A stretch of 64,000 bases of DNA from Pelecanus crispus (lineage: Eukaryota; Chordata; Aves; Pelecaniformes; Pelecanidae), in NCBI RefSeq assembly GCF_030463565.1, contig NC_134652.1, positions 7,467,897 through 7,531,896 of the forward strand. Reading direction: 5' to 3'. Position numbers and translations under genes: made by a program. Numbering within the stretch: position 1 is the first letter of the stretch; each line of letters opens with the position of its first letter. Under the pieces are notes generated by a model. It searched no databases. It was given only the letters and a program-made list of their open reading frames with translations, and was not told the origin of the DNA. Below are positions 13,301 to 23,200 of this stretch, piece after piece.

Positions 13301-16300
13301 GGCCACCCAGGCGGGCTTTGGATGATGACAGGCCACCCAGGCGCGGGCTGGATGACGACCGGGGCAGCTGGCGTGCTGCAGATGACGACAGGGGTCCCAG
13401 GCGCGGGATGGATGATGACAGAGGTCCCAGGCGTGGGATGGATGACGACAGGATGTCAAGGCGTGATGATGACAGGGGACCATGGCGTAGTGCAGATGAT
13501 GACAGGCTCTCCAGACGAGATGATGACAGGGGTCCGTGGCGTAGCGGCGATGATTCAAGGCCAGGTCCTTGGAGACCATTTGGTAAACCAGGTAAAATGT
13601 AGTAATATAATAATCTTCCCTCCAAAGCGTGTGTTAACCTAGTACATAATAGATCATAGAACCATGGAATCGTTTAGGTTGGAAAAGACCTTTAAGATCA
13701 TCCAGTCCAACCATTAACCTAACATTACCAAGACCACACTAAACCAATTAAGGATGTAATGTACTTGGTGCCATCCTAGAGATGGGAGAATCAACTCTGA
13801 AAACGTCTGGATTAATTTGGTTAATGTGGACACTCCTTTACTTAGTATAATTAAACCTTCTAATTTGGTTGAATTAAAAAAAAAAATGCAGCAGTGTTTA
13901 CTGCTTGCCTGGAAGATAGCTAAAGGTCATGTGGTAATGCTGGTAATTTACCTATGTGCAAAACTAAAGTACACAAGTTGAATGCTCTGATGGGAGAAGC
14001 ATCCTCACTAGATCAGCACATCTTGGTCTCTTTCCCTGCCCCTCTATAGTCTGACATTAACCTCCTTCTAAGGAGGATTTTGATACATCATTCAAGTGGG
14101 TCTGGTTTTGATAAGCTTTTTTTGGTGTAGAAAGATATTCCTGGTTTTACCATTCCTTTTTTGCTTTTTTGTGTCTACCTTTCTTGAAAATCCTGCTTTG
14201 AGCAGGAGTTTGGACGAGGTGACCTTCTGAGGTCCCTTACAATCTGAATTATCCTATTCTCATATAGTTTATTTCTAGTCTCAAATCTTGTTGATGGTGA
14301 CTACTACAACTGTTTCTGATTCTTTTCAGAACTGTTGATGACATTTAAATCTTAGATATGATTTTGATTTCCTGGTTCTTTTTATTCAGATTTACGTATT
14401 CACAGGCATCACATCAACTACGCTAATTCTGCAATCCAAACCCGTAGAAAAGTTATTGTAAATCTTGGTACTTACACTCCAATAGCTTTCTCCTTTTTCC
14501 CATTTAAAGAAAAAGCAGGCTGTGTAATAAAGAATTCCCATTCATAAATAACTGAACGATATTGCAGGGTGCACTGTGTAAATAGATGGTAAACAGTAGT
14601 CACATTTTAACGTAGTGCTTTAGAAAGCAGTAAGTTCTTAAAAATGTGCTTGCCTAAAATCTCCACACTTGCAGATTTTCACAAAGGAATCTGCTGTCTA
14701 AGCTACCCCCTTCACTTTTTCCTGCATTTGTTTTGCACAAGACCCTTGAGGAGTTTGTGGTTTCTGACTGAAAACTGCAGGGTGTAACCAGCTCTGCTAC
14801 ACTGTTACAGGCAGTGCTGATAGATGAGGTATATATTACTGTCTTTACATTAAGCAGTTTCTACAGTGTTTTGACTGTGGCTCCCACTCAGTGTGCACGC
14901 TCTTTACAAGCATCTTGAGTTGGATCCTCAGGGATCAGAACTTGAAGAACCAGTTTCTGTGAGGGAAGTAAAGGATTCTTTGTCTACAGAGAGATCAGAG
15001 GTCAGTCACAAATTCCTTTGACTGTGTTTCTTACTTATAGGGGGATGGAGAGAACGAGAAAAAGCTCGTGAGGATAGCTGGGGGCCTCCCCGAGACTCCA
15101 GACCTCCAGGAGACCGTGAATGGGATAGAGACAAAGATCGTGATGAAAACGAGAAAGACCGTGAATTTGACAGAGAGAGAGATTTTGATCGAGAAGATCG
15201 TTTCAGGCGTCCCAGGTTTGACTTCTCTGTTTAAATACTTCCATAATGTTTCTGTTAAAAAAAAAAAAAAAAAAAATTCCCAGCTGATAAAGAAATGATG
15301 CAACATCGCCTAACGAAAGGAACACTGGTTGGTTTGTATGAAATTAATCACTTTAAGGCAGTAAATGGATAGTGGCATTTTGGGGGCTTTTTGGTTTCTT
15401 ATTTTTAAGATGAGGTTAACTGTTTACAGAAGGAATTCCAAAATGCTTTACTGCTTTTAATTTTTTTTTTTAACCTGTTATCAAGAGAATTTCATGTTAG
15501 GCTCCAGAAGAACAGAAAAGGTTTTGGAAGTATGTCAGTAAGTTAAATAGAGACCTACTAGGCCTGAAAAATATCTGCTTTGTGATTTATTATGGCTTCT
15601 TTCCGTAGCAAAGCTAAAATCTTAACATTTAGTCTTATGTTTTGAATGGCAAAAGGGATGACGCTGGTTGGAGAAGAGGACCAGCTGAGGAAACTTCTAG
15701 CTGGAGAGACTCAAGTCGTCGTGAAGAATGGGATAGAGGTGGTCGTGACATGAGAGATCGACGTGCTGATGACAGAGATCCACCCCTCAGAAGAGGACCA
15801 CCACTCAGATCTGACCGTGAAGAACGTATGTTTATTTTGGTGTTCCTAAAGGCTTACATTCATTATAGGGCCTTCATGCTACTCTAACAGTGCTAGGACG
15901 TGGTAAAATGGGAGTAAGTTACCTTCTCAGCCACTTAAACTCCCTTTGCATAAGTAAAGTGATAGAAAGAAACTTTAGTGTAATTGAGAATTTTTCCTTG
16001 AATCTTAACTTTTTTTAGTTGTACTCTTTTCTATCCTAGCAGCATTTGACGTCTGCAGTAGAAGGATAAGGTTTTAAGTATGCAGTTTCCATACTAGGAT
16101 TATGTTCAGGGTGAATGAAATTCTTGTACTTAAATTGTCAAGATAGACATCTCAAAGTAATGTCTGGCTTATTTCTTAAAACTATTAAAATGTGAGGGAA
16201 ATATTTCCAAACAAGGCCTTGTGGGTTTCACACTATTAATGGTATTGATTTGGATGAATAACCTGTTTTAATTACATACATTGACCTGTTTTAATTATGT

Positions 16301-17446
16301 ACATTTATTAATCCTTTGCTGTATTCTAAAAATACAGTAGCAGCAAATACATTTAGCCTGAGATACCACGTCTTCCAATTCTGGCGTTCCCACGTTCAGA
16401 ATCTCACGTGCGCTCTGCCCCGGGTGTGGGTGCTCCTGACCTGGGAGGGAGCTGCCGGGCAGGCGGCGGCGGGGAGCGGGCTGGAACAGAGGATGTCCTA
16501 TGGGACCTCCGTTGGCGGAAAGGCTGAGGGTTCTCACTGTGGAGATTTATTGGGTTTAACATATCAAGAAGTTTCAGGGTTTGACTCTCTGGTTTGGTAC
16601 TTGATGCAGGTTTGTTCACACATAGCTGGGGTAGAATTCTTAATGTCCTCTTGGTGGAAATGAACAATTTTTCATACGGTAAAGGATGGTGAGCGCTGTT
16701 ACCAGTGGGAGTCGTGTAATCCAGTGCCGTTTACACCTCTGATTTCTGTAGGCTGAGGAGTAATTTGCTGTCTTCTGAGACAATGAACACCTAAACATTT
16801 TCCTAAACTTTCCATGAGTGTTTTTAAGTTAGGATTTTTCTGTTTTCAGGGTGCAGTCATTTCTAAGGAGACACGTTTGTGCTTTCAATTCTGATAATAA
16901 CATAAGAATATATTTTTACATCATAAACCCATGTGCATCAGTAGAACAGTTACTGTGTTTTAAAGATGATGCTTGGGTTGCTCACAACAATCCTGAATCT
17001 GAAAAGAGGCTTGAGTAGTTCCTGTCCATTACTTCATTATCAAATTAAACTGTGCGCTTGGCTGTCATCATCATATTACCTCTTGGCAAGATTGAGAATC
17101 AGTAAATCAGCCTGTCGGTGCCGGGCATAATTTGTTTAAACTCTTGCAGGCTGCTGGTGGAGCATGACAAAGGTTGTTTTATTGTCTTTCCGTATTTGTA
17201 GCAAGCTCATGGCGGCGTGCTGATGATAGGAGAGAAGAACGTGGAGAAGAACGCGAAACAGTTCGGCGATCGGCTCCTGCTGCTGCTGCTGCTCCTCCAG
17301 CCTCTGCTCCCCCACCAGCATCAAAAGATCGAGAAAGAGATGGGGAGAAGGAGAAAGGTTCCTGGAAGACAGAAAAGGAGCGTGAGCCCCTTCGCCGTAC
17401 TAAAAACGAGACAGATGAAGAGGGGTGGACCACTGTACGACGTTAA
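1042..17446 (+). CDS. EIF3A: EIF3A, C-terminal 829 residues in 11 exons (5' part outside the window)
   Basis: Encodes the largest subunit of translation initiation factor eIF3, a cytoplasmic scaffold that helps recruit the 43S complex to mRNA. Joining 1042-1389, 1938-2042, 3821-3934, 4218-4340, 5337-5490, 6531-6715, 8481-8569, 12810-13591, 15041-15215, 15656-15825 and 17202-17446 gives 2,490 nt in one frame. Every intron is GT-AG and all phases match. The product matches human eIF3a as I remember it: the segment containing KAFKDIDIE and [14 protein letters not shown], a long Glu/Arg/Lys helical region, about 20 decapeptide Asp-Arg repeats, then an Arg/Asp-rich tail ending GWTTVRR. In the family the N-terminal PCI domain, not visible here, binds other eIF3 subunits. 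The helical region contacts eIF3b/g/i, and eIF4B is reported to bind eIF3a. Human protein is 1,382 aa, so roughly the first 550 residues lie upstream. Identity is very secure; exon ends are read by eye. Confidence 0.97.
1938..2042 (+). CDS. EIF3A: EIF3A exon w2
   Basis: Acceptor TAG at 1935-1937 and donor GT at 2043. It has 35 codons (phase 0/0), from [13 protein letters not shown] to LKNQEKK. The sequence appears identical to the mammalian protein as I recall it, which makes it one of the best conserved exons here. Confidence 0.95.
2500..3692 (+). repeat. Decayed CR1 LINE fragment, sense (intron of EIF3A)
   Basis: Seen by eye: words matching the CR1 reverse-transcriptase region (GTGATCTGGTTAGTG, a TTGGATTTTCCAAAAAAGC-like stretch and TTCACCAAAG near 2850-2920). 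These are followed by the GCACTGTGTGCAGTTCTAG region (about 3105) and a 3' end resembling CR1 tails of turtles and archosaurs (GGTGGACCTTTGATGTGGTCC at 3650-3670). Heavily mutated and therefore old. Boundaries are approximate. Confidence 0.65.
3821..3934 (+). CDS. EIF3A: EIF3A exon w3
   Basis: Acceptor TTTAG ends at 3820 and the donor is GTAAGA at 3935. It has 38 codons (phase 0/0), starting [17 protein letters not shown] and ending WEQQEEER. The long intron before it (2043-3820) is largely occupied by a decayed CR1 element. Confidence 0.95.
4218..4340 (+). CDS. EIF3A: EIF3A exon w4
   Basis: Acceptor TTTTTAG ends at 4217 and the donor is GTACGT at 4341. It has 41 codons (phase 0/0), [15 protein letters not shown] through RRTVYE. 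It continues the charged helix; the MLEDRDLF motif is shared with mammals. Confidence 0.95.
5337..5490 (+). CDS. EIF3A: EIF3A exon w5
   Basis: Acceptor TTTCAG ends at 5336 and the donor is GTATAA at 5491. It has 51 codons plus one base (phase 0 to 1). It encodes [13 protein letters not shown], the conserved [18 protein letters not shown] segment and LREEQLLK. The split codon is completed by AG at 6531. Confidence 0.95.
5759..5777 (+). repeat. Poly(C) tract in EIF3A intron
   Basis: A run of about 19 cytosines in the intron between exons w5 and w6, flanked by pyrimidine-rich sequence. Length is likely polymorphic and prone to assembly error. Confidence 0.8.
6531..6715 (+). CDS. EIF3A: EIF3A exon w6
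   Basis: Acceptor CTGCAG ends at 6530 and the donor is GTAGGT at 6716. The exon is 185 nt (phase 1 to 0). It encodes a highly charged run with [19 protein letters not shown], then [13 protein letters not shown] and a short less conserved end (GLDDPFSRK). This is the last part of the continuous helix before the Arg/Asp-rich region. Confidence 0.95.
8481..8569 (+). CDS. EIF3A: EIF3A exon w7
   Basis: Acceptor ATACAG ends at 8480 and the donor is GTAATC at 8570. It is 89 nt (phase 0 to 2), encoding [16 protein letters not shown] and SEWRRAPVE. It corresponds to the SRWGDRDSEGTWRKG stretch of human eIF3a. This marks the change from helix to a disordered Arg/Asp/Trp-rich tail. Confidence 0.93.
9290..9600 (-). 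repeat. Decayed CR1 LINE fragment, antisense (intron of EIF3A)
   Basis: The + strand reads like the reverse complement of a CR1 3' portion: CTTAAAAGCC, TGATGGAGATACCACTGC, TTCCAACTGGCAGTATG, then GTGCAGCAATTTAAATTCATT. The word order and spacing fit CR1; the divergence suggests an old copy. Edges are approximate. Confidence 0.6.
12810..13591 (+). CDS. EIF3A: EIF3A exon w8, decapeptide-repeat exon
   Basis: Acceptor TATAG ends at 12809 and the donor is GTAAAA at 13592. It is 782 nt (phase 2 to 1). It opens with [14 protein letters not shown], then three tandem copies of a 7-residue GDDLPRR unit (about 12855-12920). About 20 decapeptides of the type DDRxPRRGxD or [10 protein letters not shown] follow, closing with [13 protein letters not shown]. 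Human eIF3a has a comparable run of about 25 decapeptides. The repeat is also a 30-bp DNA minisatellite, which is why both strands stay open here. The antisense frames are shadows. Confidence 0.95.
13651..13745 (-). repeat. CR1 LINE 3' end, antisense
   Basis: Starts ATCATAGAACCATGGAATCG and continues GGTTGGAAAAGACCTTTAAG and ATCATCCAGTCCAACCAT. This is the reverse complement of the typical avian CR1 3' end. It sits 60 bp after the EIF3A repeat exon and looks younger than the other intronic copies. Confidence 0.85.
14195..14262 (+). repeat. CR1 LINE 3' end, sense
   Basis: GCTTTGAGCAGGAGTTTGGA, then GAGGTGACCTTCTGAGGTCC and CTTACAATCTGAATTATCCT, is the standard CR1 3' terminal sequence in sense orientation. 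Short, truncated copy in the same EIF3A intron as the antisense copy at 13651. Confidence 0.75.
15041..15215 (+). CDS. EIF3A: EIF3A exon w9
   Basis: Acceptor CTTATAG ends at 15040 and the donor is GTTTGA at 15216, a weaker donor than the others. It is 175 nt (phase 1 to 2). It encodes [20 protein letters not shown] and then a run of Asp-Arg/Glu-Arg dipeptides ending EDRFRRPR, as in mammals. Confidence 0.94.
15656..15825 (+). CDS. EIF3A: EIF3A exon w10
   Basis: Acceptor AAAAG ends at 15655 (purine-rich, so weak) and the donor is GTATGT at 15826. It is 170 nt (phase 2 to 1). It encodes [20 protein letters not shown] through [12 protein letters not shown]. The human [20 protein letters not shown] segment aligns directly. 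The bird exon appears to lack much of the Arg/Asp insert seen in human between these blocks. Confidence 0.93.
17202..17446 (+). CDS. EIF3A: EIF3A exon w11, terminal coding exon
   Basis: Acceptor TTGTAG ends at 17201. It is 245 nt ending with TAA at 17444-17446. It encodes [19 protein letters not shown], then an Ala/Pro-rich linker ([17 protein letters not shown]) from a GCT/CCT run, then DREREGEK-like charged sequence and the invariant C-terminus [14 protein letters not shown]. The Ala/Pro run is longer than the short Pro-rich piece I recall in human. Confidence 0.95.
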
Positions 17447-17694
17447 GTGAAAATCACAGAGTTTAACCAATGTTTTAGCTTTGATTTGATCGAATCCATG
17501 GATTATATTTGTGCTTATAAACATTCTGAATTGGAATTCTTTAACAAATGTTTTGAGGTAACATGAAAGCATGAGCTTGAATTACTTACTCATATAGATT
17601 GATCATGCACAAAACTCACAGCAGAAGGTTGGAAATTGAATGCCAGTTTTTGAAATTTCAAATTATGCTTATTTCATGGGTCATTTGTTGCTAA

Positions 17695-17700
17695 AATAAA
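17695..17700 (+). terminator. EIF3A: Proximal poly(A) signal AATAAA of EIF3A
   Basis: Canonical hexamer about 250 nt after the stop codon, in a short A-rich context. Use of the site is inferred, not seen. Confidence 0.55.
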
Positions 17701-18472
17701 AAGAAGCAAGCCCAACAGCTGTCTTCAGTACTGCTTCTATCTCACACCAAAACAGGCTGACCTTTTTATTTTTAGTCTGTCTTAATTTGGAATGGGGTAT
17801 TGTCGTCACAGAACACACATTTGAAAACACCTCTGTTCACACAGTGGAATTATTGGAAAAGCAGAGCTAAATCGATTTCCATAATTAGCCAAAAAAATAG
17901 AAAAAAAAATATGAAAGCCCTCTTTTACATAGGTATCTTTGAGGGCAGGCGGTTTCTGAGACGTATTTTATCACTACCTAAATTCAGTAAGTTGTTTAAA
18001 TTGGAATTAAATACAATAAACATTATGAGCATTAGCTACACTGGGATATTTTCTGTAGATTTACTTGAATACCTAACGCCTATGAGGCCATTTTGCCGTC
18101 ATTGTTCCAGTGATGTATACTGCTGCAGTGTACAACCACAAAACTTCAGGCTTTTACAACTTCAGTGTTTTGGTAAGCATATGGCTATGTATTTTCTGTT
18201 GCCAATATCACAGCCGCTTTTTCCATTACTGGATAATTCACGCCTTTCAAGGATTTATAAGTATTGTCATATTTAAAATGTGTGGTTTTGGAGAAATTGT
18301 TGAATTTTCCCCCAATTCTTTGTCTTCAGGGTCAATTCTTTCCCTTTCCAAAAAAAGTGATTTGTAGTAATGGCTGTGTTGACTTCAGTTTTGGGGTCTG
18401 GTAACAGCGATGAACTATCCGGTCATACCGAAGCCCATACAGAACTTGCTGCTGTGTGTTTCTTCAATGATA

Positions 18473-18478
18473 AATAAA
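18473..18478 (+). terminator. EIF3A: Distal poly(A) signal AATAAA of EIF3A
   Basis: Canonical hexamer in a TAAATAAAC context about 1,030 nt after the stop. A GT/T-rich stretch at 18496-18520 fits a downstream element. Confidence 0.65.
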
Positions 18479-18500
18479 CAACTTAAGGAATTAGCTGCTA

Positions 18501-19000
18501 TGGTGTCTTGACTTTTTAGTAACTTCCTGCAGTGTATGTTAATGGCAAGCAGCTGTTAACAGCTCTTCCTGCATGCAAACGGGTTTCTGTACCTGCTGAA
18601 GGAGAATGTGAGAACACCTGGGATGGTTTCTTCCTGAGAAACCTGGTTTTATTTTGATGTGCGTGAACAAAAGTTGTAATGCTCCTCTTGGCCTTCTCCT
18701 GTCCTCTTCTGAGCTTTCCAGGTCTGATTCACTTCTCGGGACAAACTTGCTCTCATAGTCATCTTGTGAGGGCCAGATCTTTGTGCCTTTGGAGCCTGTC
18801 GCTTCATTGCTTGTTGAGTCACAGAATTCCTTCAGAACAGTAGTGTTTTCTAAACAAACAAACAAAAATGTTTCTTTGTGCCTCACACAGTCCTATAAAG
18901 GGTGGAACTAGAGCATGGCAGCTGTCCAGTAACAGAGCGCTTTCTGGATTTGGGTTAGCGTGTGCTGCTGCTGTTCAGCTACCTGTTGCCGTCCTTACCT
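18501..19000. other. Spacer after EIF3A with an exon-like antisense frame
   Basis: No recognised gene. On the - strand 18539-18850 is an open frame of about 100 codons. It is preceded by a splice-acceptor-like T-rich stretch ending TTTAG at 18850-18851 and has Ser/Glu/Asp-rich predicted content. I do not recognise the protein; see findings. Confidence 0.3.
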
Positions 19001-20205
19001 TCTGTGTCATAGGATTACAGGATCATTCCTGGAGACTGCACAGCCTTTCTGGGCAACCTCTTCCAATGCTTGACCACTCCCGCAGTGAAAAAGCATAACC
19101 CTCTCTCTTTTTGGCATCTACCTATTGTCTCTCATCCTCCTGCTCATGCACTGCTGTGAAGAGCCTGACTTCATTTTCCTGATAACTTGCTGGTAGGCAC
19201 TGCCTGGCTGCTGCTGGTGTCCCCAAAGCCTTCCCTCCTCTGGGCTGAGCAAGCCCTGGTCCCCCAGCCTTTCTGCCCAGGCAGCTGCTCCAGCCCCTGA
19301 CCAGCTCGTTGGGGCTCTGCTGAACTTGCTCCAGTTCAGCAACGCCTCCCTTGTATGGGGCAGGGATGTGGGACCCAGAACTGCAGGCAGTAGTCAGGAT
19401 GAGGGCTGTGGAGTAGAGGGGGATGCTCTCTTCCCTCACCTGCGGGCTATGGTCCTGTTCAAACAGCCTGAGATCTGCTGGCTCCTGTTCAAACAGCCCG
19501 AGATCTGCTGGCTCCTGTTCGAACAGCCTGAGATCTGCTGGCTCCTGCTCAGCTTTATGCCTGCCAGGGCGCCCGAGGCATTTGAGCCACCCCCCAGCCT
19601 GTCACTGCAAGGGCTCCTTCCTTGGCAGTGCAGGACTCTGCCCTTGCAGAATGTCACCAGGCTCCTGTCCCGGTCCCTCTGGATGGCACCCCTGCCCCAC
19701 GTGTACTGACCGGTCCTCCCAGTTTGGTGTCATCCACAAACCCGCTGCCTCCAGGCCCCTCCAGGTGCAGCCCAGCCCACTGACCACAGTGCTGAGCCTG
19801 AGCATCCGACCACTCTCTCTGCCCACCTGGTTGCCCAGCTATCTAGGCTGTAATGCCCTAACATGGGCACAAGAATCTTGGTTGAGACAGGGTTGAAAGC
19901 CTTGCTAAAGGTGAGACGAACAACATCCACTGCTCCTTCCCTTGTCCATGAAGTTATTTTGTGGTAGAAGGCAGGTGAGTCAGGCATGATTTACCCTCAG
20001 TAAATCCATGCTGACTGTTCCCAGTCACCTTCTCCTGCGTGTGCCCAAAAACTTGCTCTGAGGTGACTTCCTCCATGATTTTCCCAGGGACTGAAGTGAC
20101 ACCACCTGGCCTGTAGTTTCTCAGATGGTCCTTCCGGCCTTTTTTGAAGATGGGTGCAACATTTGCCTTTCTCCAGTCATCACTAAAGCGTGAGAGAGTA
20201 CACCT
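19000..20205 (-). repeat. CR1 LINE copy of about 1.2 kb, antisense, between EIF3A and NANOS1
   Basis: The + strand reads a CR1 backwards in the correct order. First CTGGGCAACCTCTTCCAATG and CTTGACCACTCC, then the ..GGGCTGAGCAAGCCC.. region. Next come CCAGAACTGCAGGCAGTA and GTAGAGGGGGATG. Then the segment with AAATCCATGCTGACTGTTCC, and finally TTTTTTGAAGATGGGTGCAAC and TTTGCCTTTCTCCAGTCATC near 20150-20180. This is part of CR1 ORF2 and the 3' UTR, truncated at its 5' end. It explains the open frames at 19118-19987. Confidence 0.85.
19453..19542 (+). repeat. Three-copy 30-bp minisatellite inside the CR1
   Basis: Three near-identical 30-bp units (TCCTGTTCAAACAGCCTGAG followed by ATCTGCTGGC) in direct tandem, differing by two or three bases. 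They lie inside the antisense CR1 copy and are not part of the usual CR1 sequence, so they were duplicated after insertion. Confidence 0.9.
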
Positions 20206-23200
20206 CCAGTTACGTATTTTTAATTTTATCCAAACGAAGCCATTTTTACATGGGGATAAATGTTAGTGATCACTGCACCAGCTAAGGCTCTGTTCCCAAA
20301 CCTCTTAACTTCCACTGAGATTGTGATAGCATGGCCAACACATGTAAAATTCTCAGGACCGGGCAGCTTGAGAAAAGATCTGCAAGATGTGAGCTTTACA
20401 GACATGGCAGTGTGTTTATTTTACTGCTTGATCATTTTAGACAGAACACTAAACTACAGTGATCAAAAACCAATACTGACCAAATCCAACCGCTAAACCT
20501 CCATCTACTGCCATAATTATACATTAGCACAAAGTTTGGTTACCTGAAGATGGTGATGAAGTGAATTCTCTGTCAAGCATTGCTGCGTTTGACTGACCCA
20601 CGTCCAGTTAAGCATCTAAAATTTTCAGCGAACCTTAGAAGAATACAAACTGGCACACGCTATATTTAGAAGGCAGAACTTAAGGCTGCTGCTGGTTAAA
20701 CGGATGCAAATGTTGCTCGGTTAAGACAGCTCTCCCAGAGCAGAGCAAGGCGGGTGACCAGGTGCCACCAGTTCGGTTCCTTTCCTACTCCAGGAGCAGC
20801 CCAGAGCCTGACCCCCAGCTGGTGGGCAGGGCTGGGGACCCTTGCCCTGCTCAGGAGAAGTAGGGTACAGACATTTTAGCTGTATTTTCTCTAAAGTGCC
20901 TTTGCTCTAAAAACTAAATTCAGTATTTTATGGGAATTGGCAGACCGGGGCAGGGGCAATGAAGGAAATGGTGCCGCTCCAGCCTGGGCACAGCCGCAAC
21001 CGCACCTTGGGACAGTCACGGCCTGGGCGCGACCATGGGCAGGATCAGGAGGACACCGGGAGCTATGGAGCAGGTGGGCTGGTGGGCAGCCAGGAGGCAA
21101 TCTTAAACTGGAAGAGCACTAAGAGTCTCATCTTGCAGCGAACGAAACGTATCTTTGTTGGTTTAATACCCATGGGCTGCAGTCATTGATGGGAACTGCT
21201 ACATTTAAGCAAGTTTTCCTTCTGTAACTAAAATGTACTGTTAAATTGAGTAAGACTACAACGTAAAGGTGTTAGACCAGTGAAATGCAAGATTCAAAAT
21301 GTACCCATCACGCAGGTACCCATGCTGGGCGGTTTACTGCAGAATTGCGAGAAGTAGGCACGCAAGCGGCGTAACAGCAGCACCTGATCCTTCCTATTTC
21401 GCCATGGCAGGACCAGCTAGAACCGAAACGCTCCGCACTTTGTCTGGGCCTGCTCTGAAAAAGAACTATTGATGCTTTTAGTTACGGTAGGCTGGAGATT
21501 CTACAAGCTATTGCACTGCTTTTTGCTAATCAAAGTCTCCCTCACTGCAATTCAAGCTTGTTAGTCCTTTCACTCTCGGGCAGGAGGACGATTTACTGGC
21601 TTTGCTACATCTTTTTCCACATTTGAAGATTTAGCATATCCCTCTTCTGCTTTGCCCAGACTACAGGCGTATTAGAAGGAATTATCTTCCTCCCCATGTG
21701 ACGATTAGCAGACTACCTCCAGTATACATTAACCTATATGTTTGGTGGGTCAAACTGGCACATGTATGGGAAGTAAAGACATTTTATAGCCATGATGGTT
21801 TTGTCCTATGGCAGCTACCTGAGGCACTCCGGTCAGCAGTAAGACTGACAGCAAACTCTGTCCAGACAGGGCTTTCACTGGAGGTGGGTACAGACTTACC
21901 CGACTCCAGCTGGATCAAGTTATCTATGCATCTGAAAGCAGTTTTTAATTAGAGTAGCTTGCTTCTTGCCAAGATGAGTATCAGCTGAGGATGATCACAG
22001 GCTATCCAATACTCTGCATTCATTCCTCTTACCAAAATATCACTATGGAAAAGATTCCACCACGTACATGCTTAGGAATACTTCCCTGTAATGAAGTGAT
22101 TCTCTCTGAAGATAAAATACTTGGTTTAAATGAGTGGCCCTAATCTTTTGATTCGTGGGCACCTGTAGCATAAATGAAAACAGTATCAGGCTTGCTTTTC
22201 TTAAATGTCTTCTGTGGAGCATGTAACAGCTTCCAGCCTGGGCTGCTTTCAGGTTCAGCTATTCGCTGCTCCTAGGATTTAAGTTACTAATGTAAACTGC
22301 TTCCAGTAATTTAAGGAATCGAAGTGACACTACAGCACTATCTAGTGTAGTAAGCTTTTCAGAGCGACCAAGAACAAGCATGTCTCTGCTTACTCAGTGC
22401 CACAAGGAGTGTGCTGGTGCACAAGAAATGGCAGAAGCTTACTTTAAAAAAAAAAAAAAAAAGCCCCAAATGTCCTTAAAGGTTCAGTCTTTATACGACA
22501 CTGACTCGCAGAAGTTTAAAGGGCAAGTTGTCCTGTTGAATGATCACGTACAGTAACTGAAGAGCCTTGCTCTCTCTCAGGCTGCCTTTTGCTGATTCTG
22601 AATCTTGCCATCTCCTCTCTGGAGTAGTTTGGGCTGGTTTTTTTTCCCCTCCCAACTGCTCTTTTGAAGCCTTACCTGTTAAGACTTTGACCAGATGCCT
22701 AAAGCCGCACAGTGACAAGGCAGCTCTTGGCTGTCCCCCAGCAAGGCTGCAAGCGCGCATAGGACAAGAGAGGAACCAGGGGGGCCCGGCAGCAGCGGAG
22801 GCCGCTCCTGCGGCAGATTTCCTCTCGCGCAGGCAGAGGGAAGAGACGGGCACCGCGAAGGGCTGGTGCCATCCAAGGCAGGGGATCTTCTTGTGTCTGG
22901 ACGAATTTCCAGGCGTCACAATAGGGCCGTTTCTACACAGTACCTTAATGTACAGAGCAGAGAGGAGGGGTGGGTGCATGGCAAACGCTTCGAGTAGCAC
23001 CGGGGATCCAGCCCTGCCAGAATTACCCCTCACAGAACACCTGAGAAAGCTTCTCTTACATCTTTCTTGCTTTTGTGTCCAGTACCAGTCAACTGCATTA
23101 AAATGTACGCACCAATCTTCAAACTTCCCACAAGGAGGTAACAAAAGTACACAAGAAAACTCTTCCCGCAGCATCACACTTGAGCTTGGTTCTAACACGC

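Larger units (their letters stand above)
17447..18500 (+). other. EIF3A: EIF3A 3' UTR
   Basis: AT-rich non-coding sequence after the EIF3A stop. It contains AATAAA at 17695-17700 (proximal) and at 18473-18478 (distal), the latter followed by a T/G-rich stretch. The exact cleavage points and UTR end are inferred. Two alternative 3' ends, about 0.25 and 1.0 kb after the stop, are plausible. Open frames at 17800-18276 and 18110-18367 are AT-rich chance frames. Confidence 0.75.

Noticed and set aside
12804-13625. 273-codon frame on the - strand (and a 190-codon one) across the EIF3A repeat exon
   Set aside because: Shadow of the 30-bp coding repeat: the period is a multiple of three and the antisense unit lacks stops. 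The + strand frame is the known protein with matching splice sites.
19118-19987. Multiple frames of 73-157 codons
   Set aside because: All within the antisense CR1 and its 30-bp triplication.
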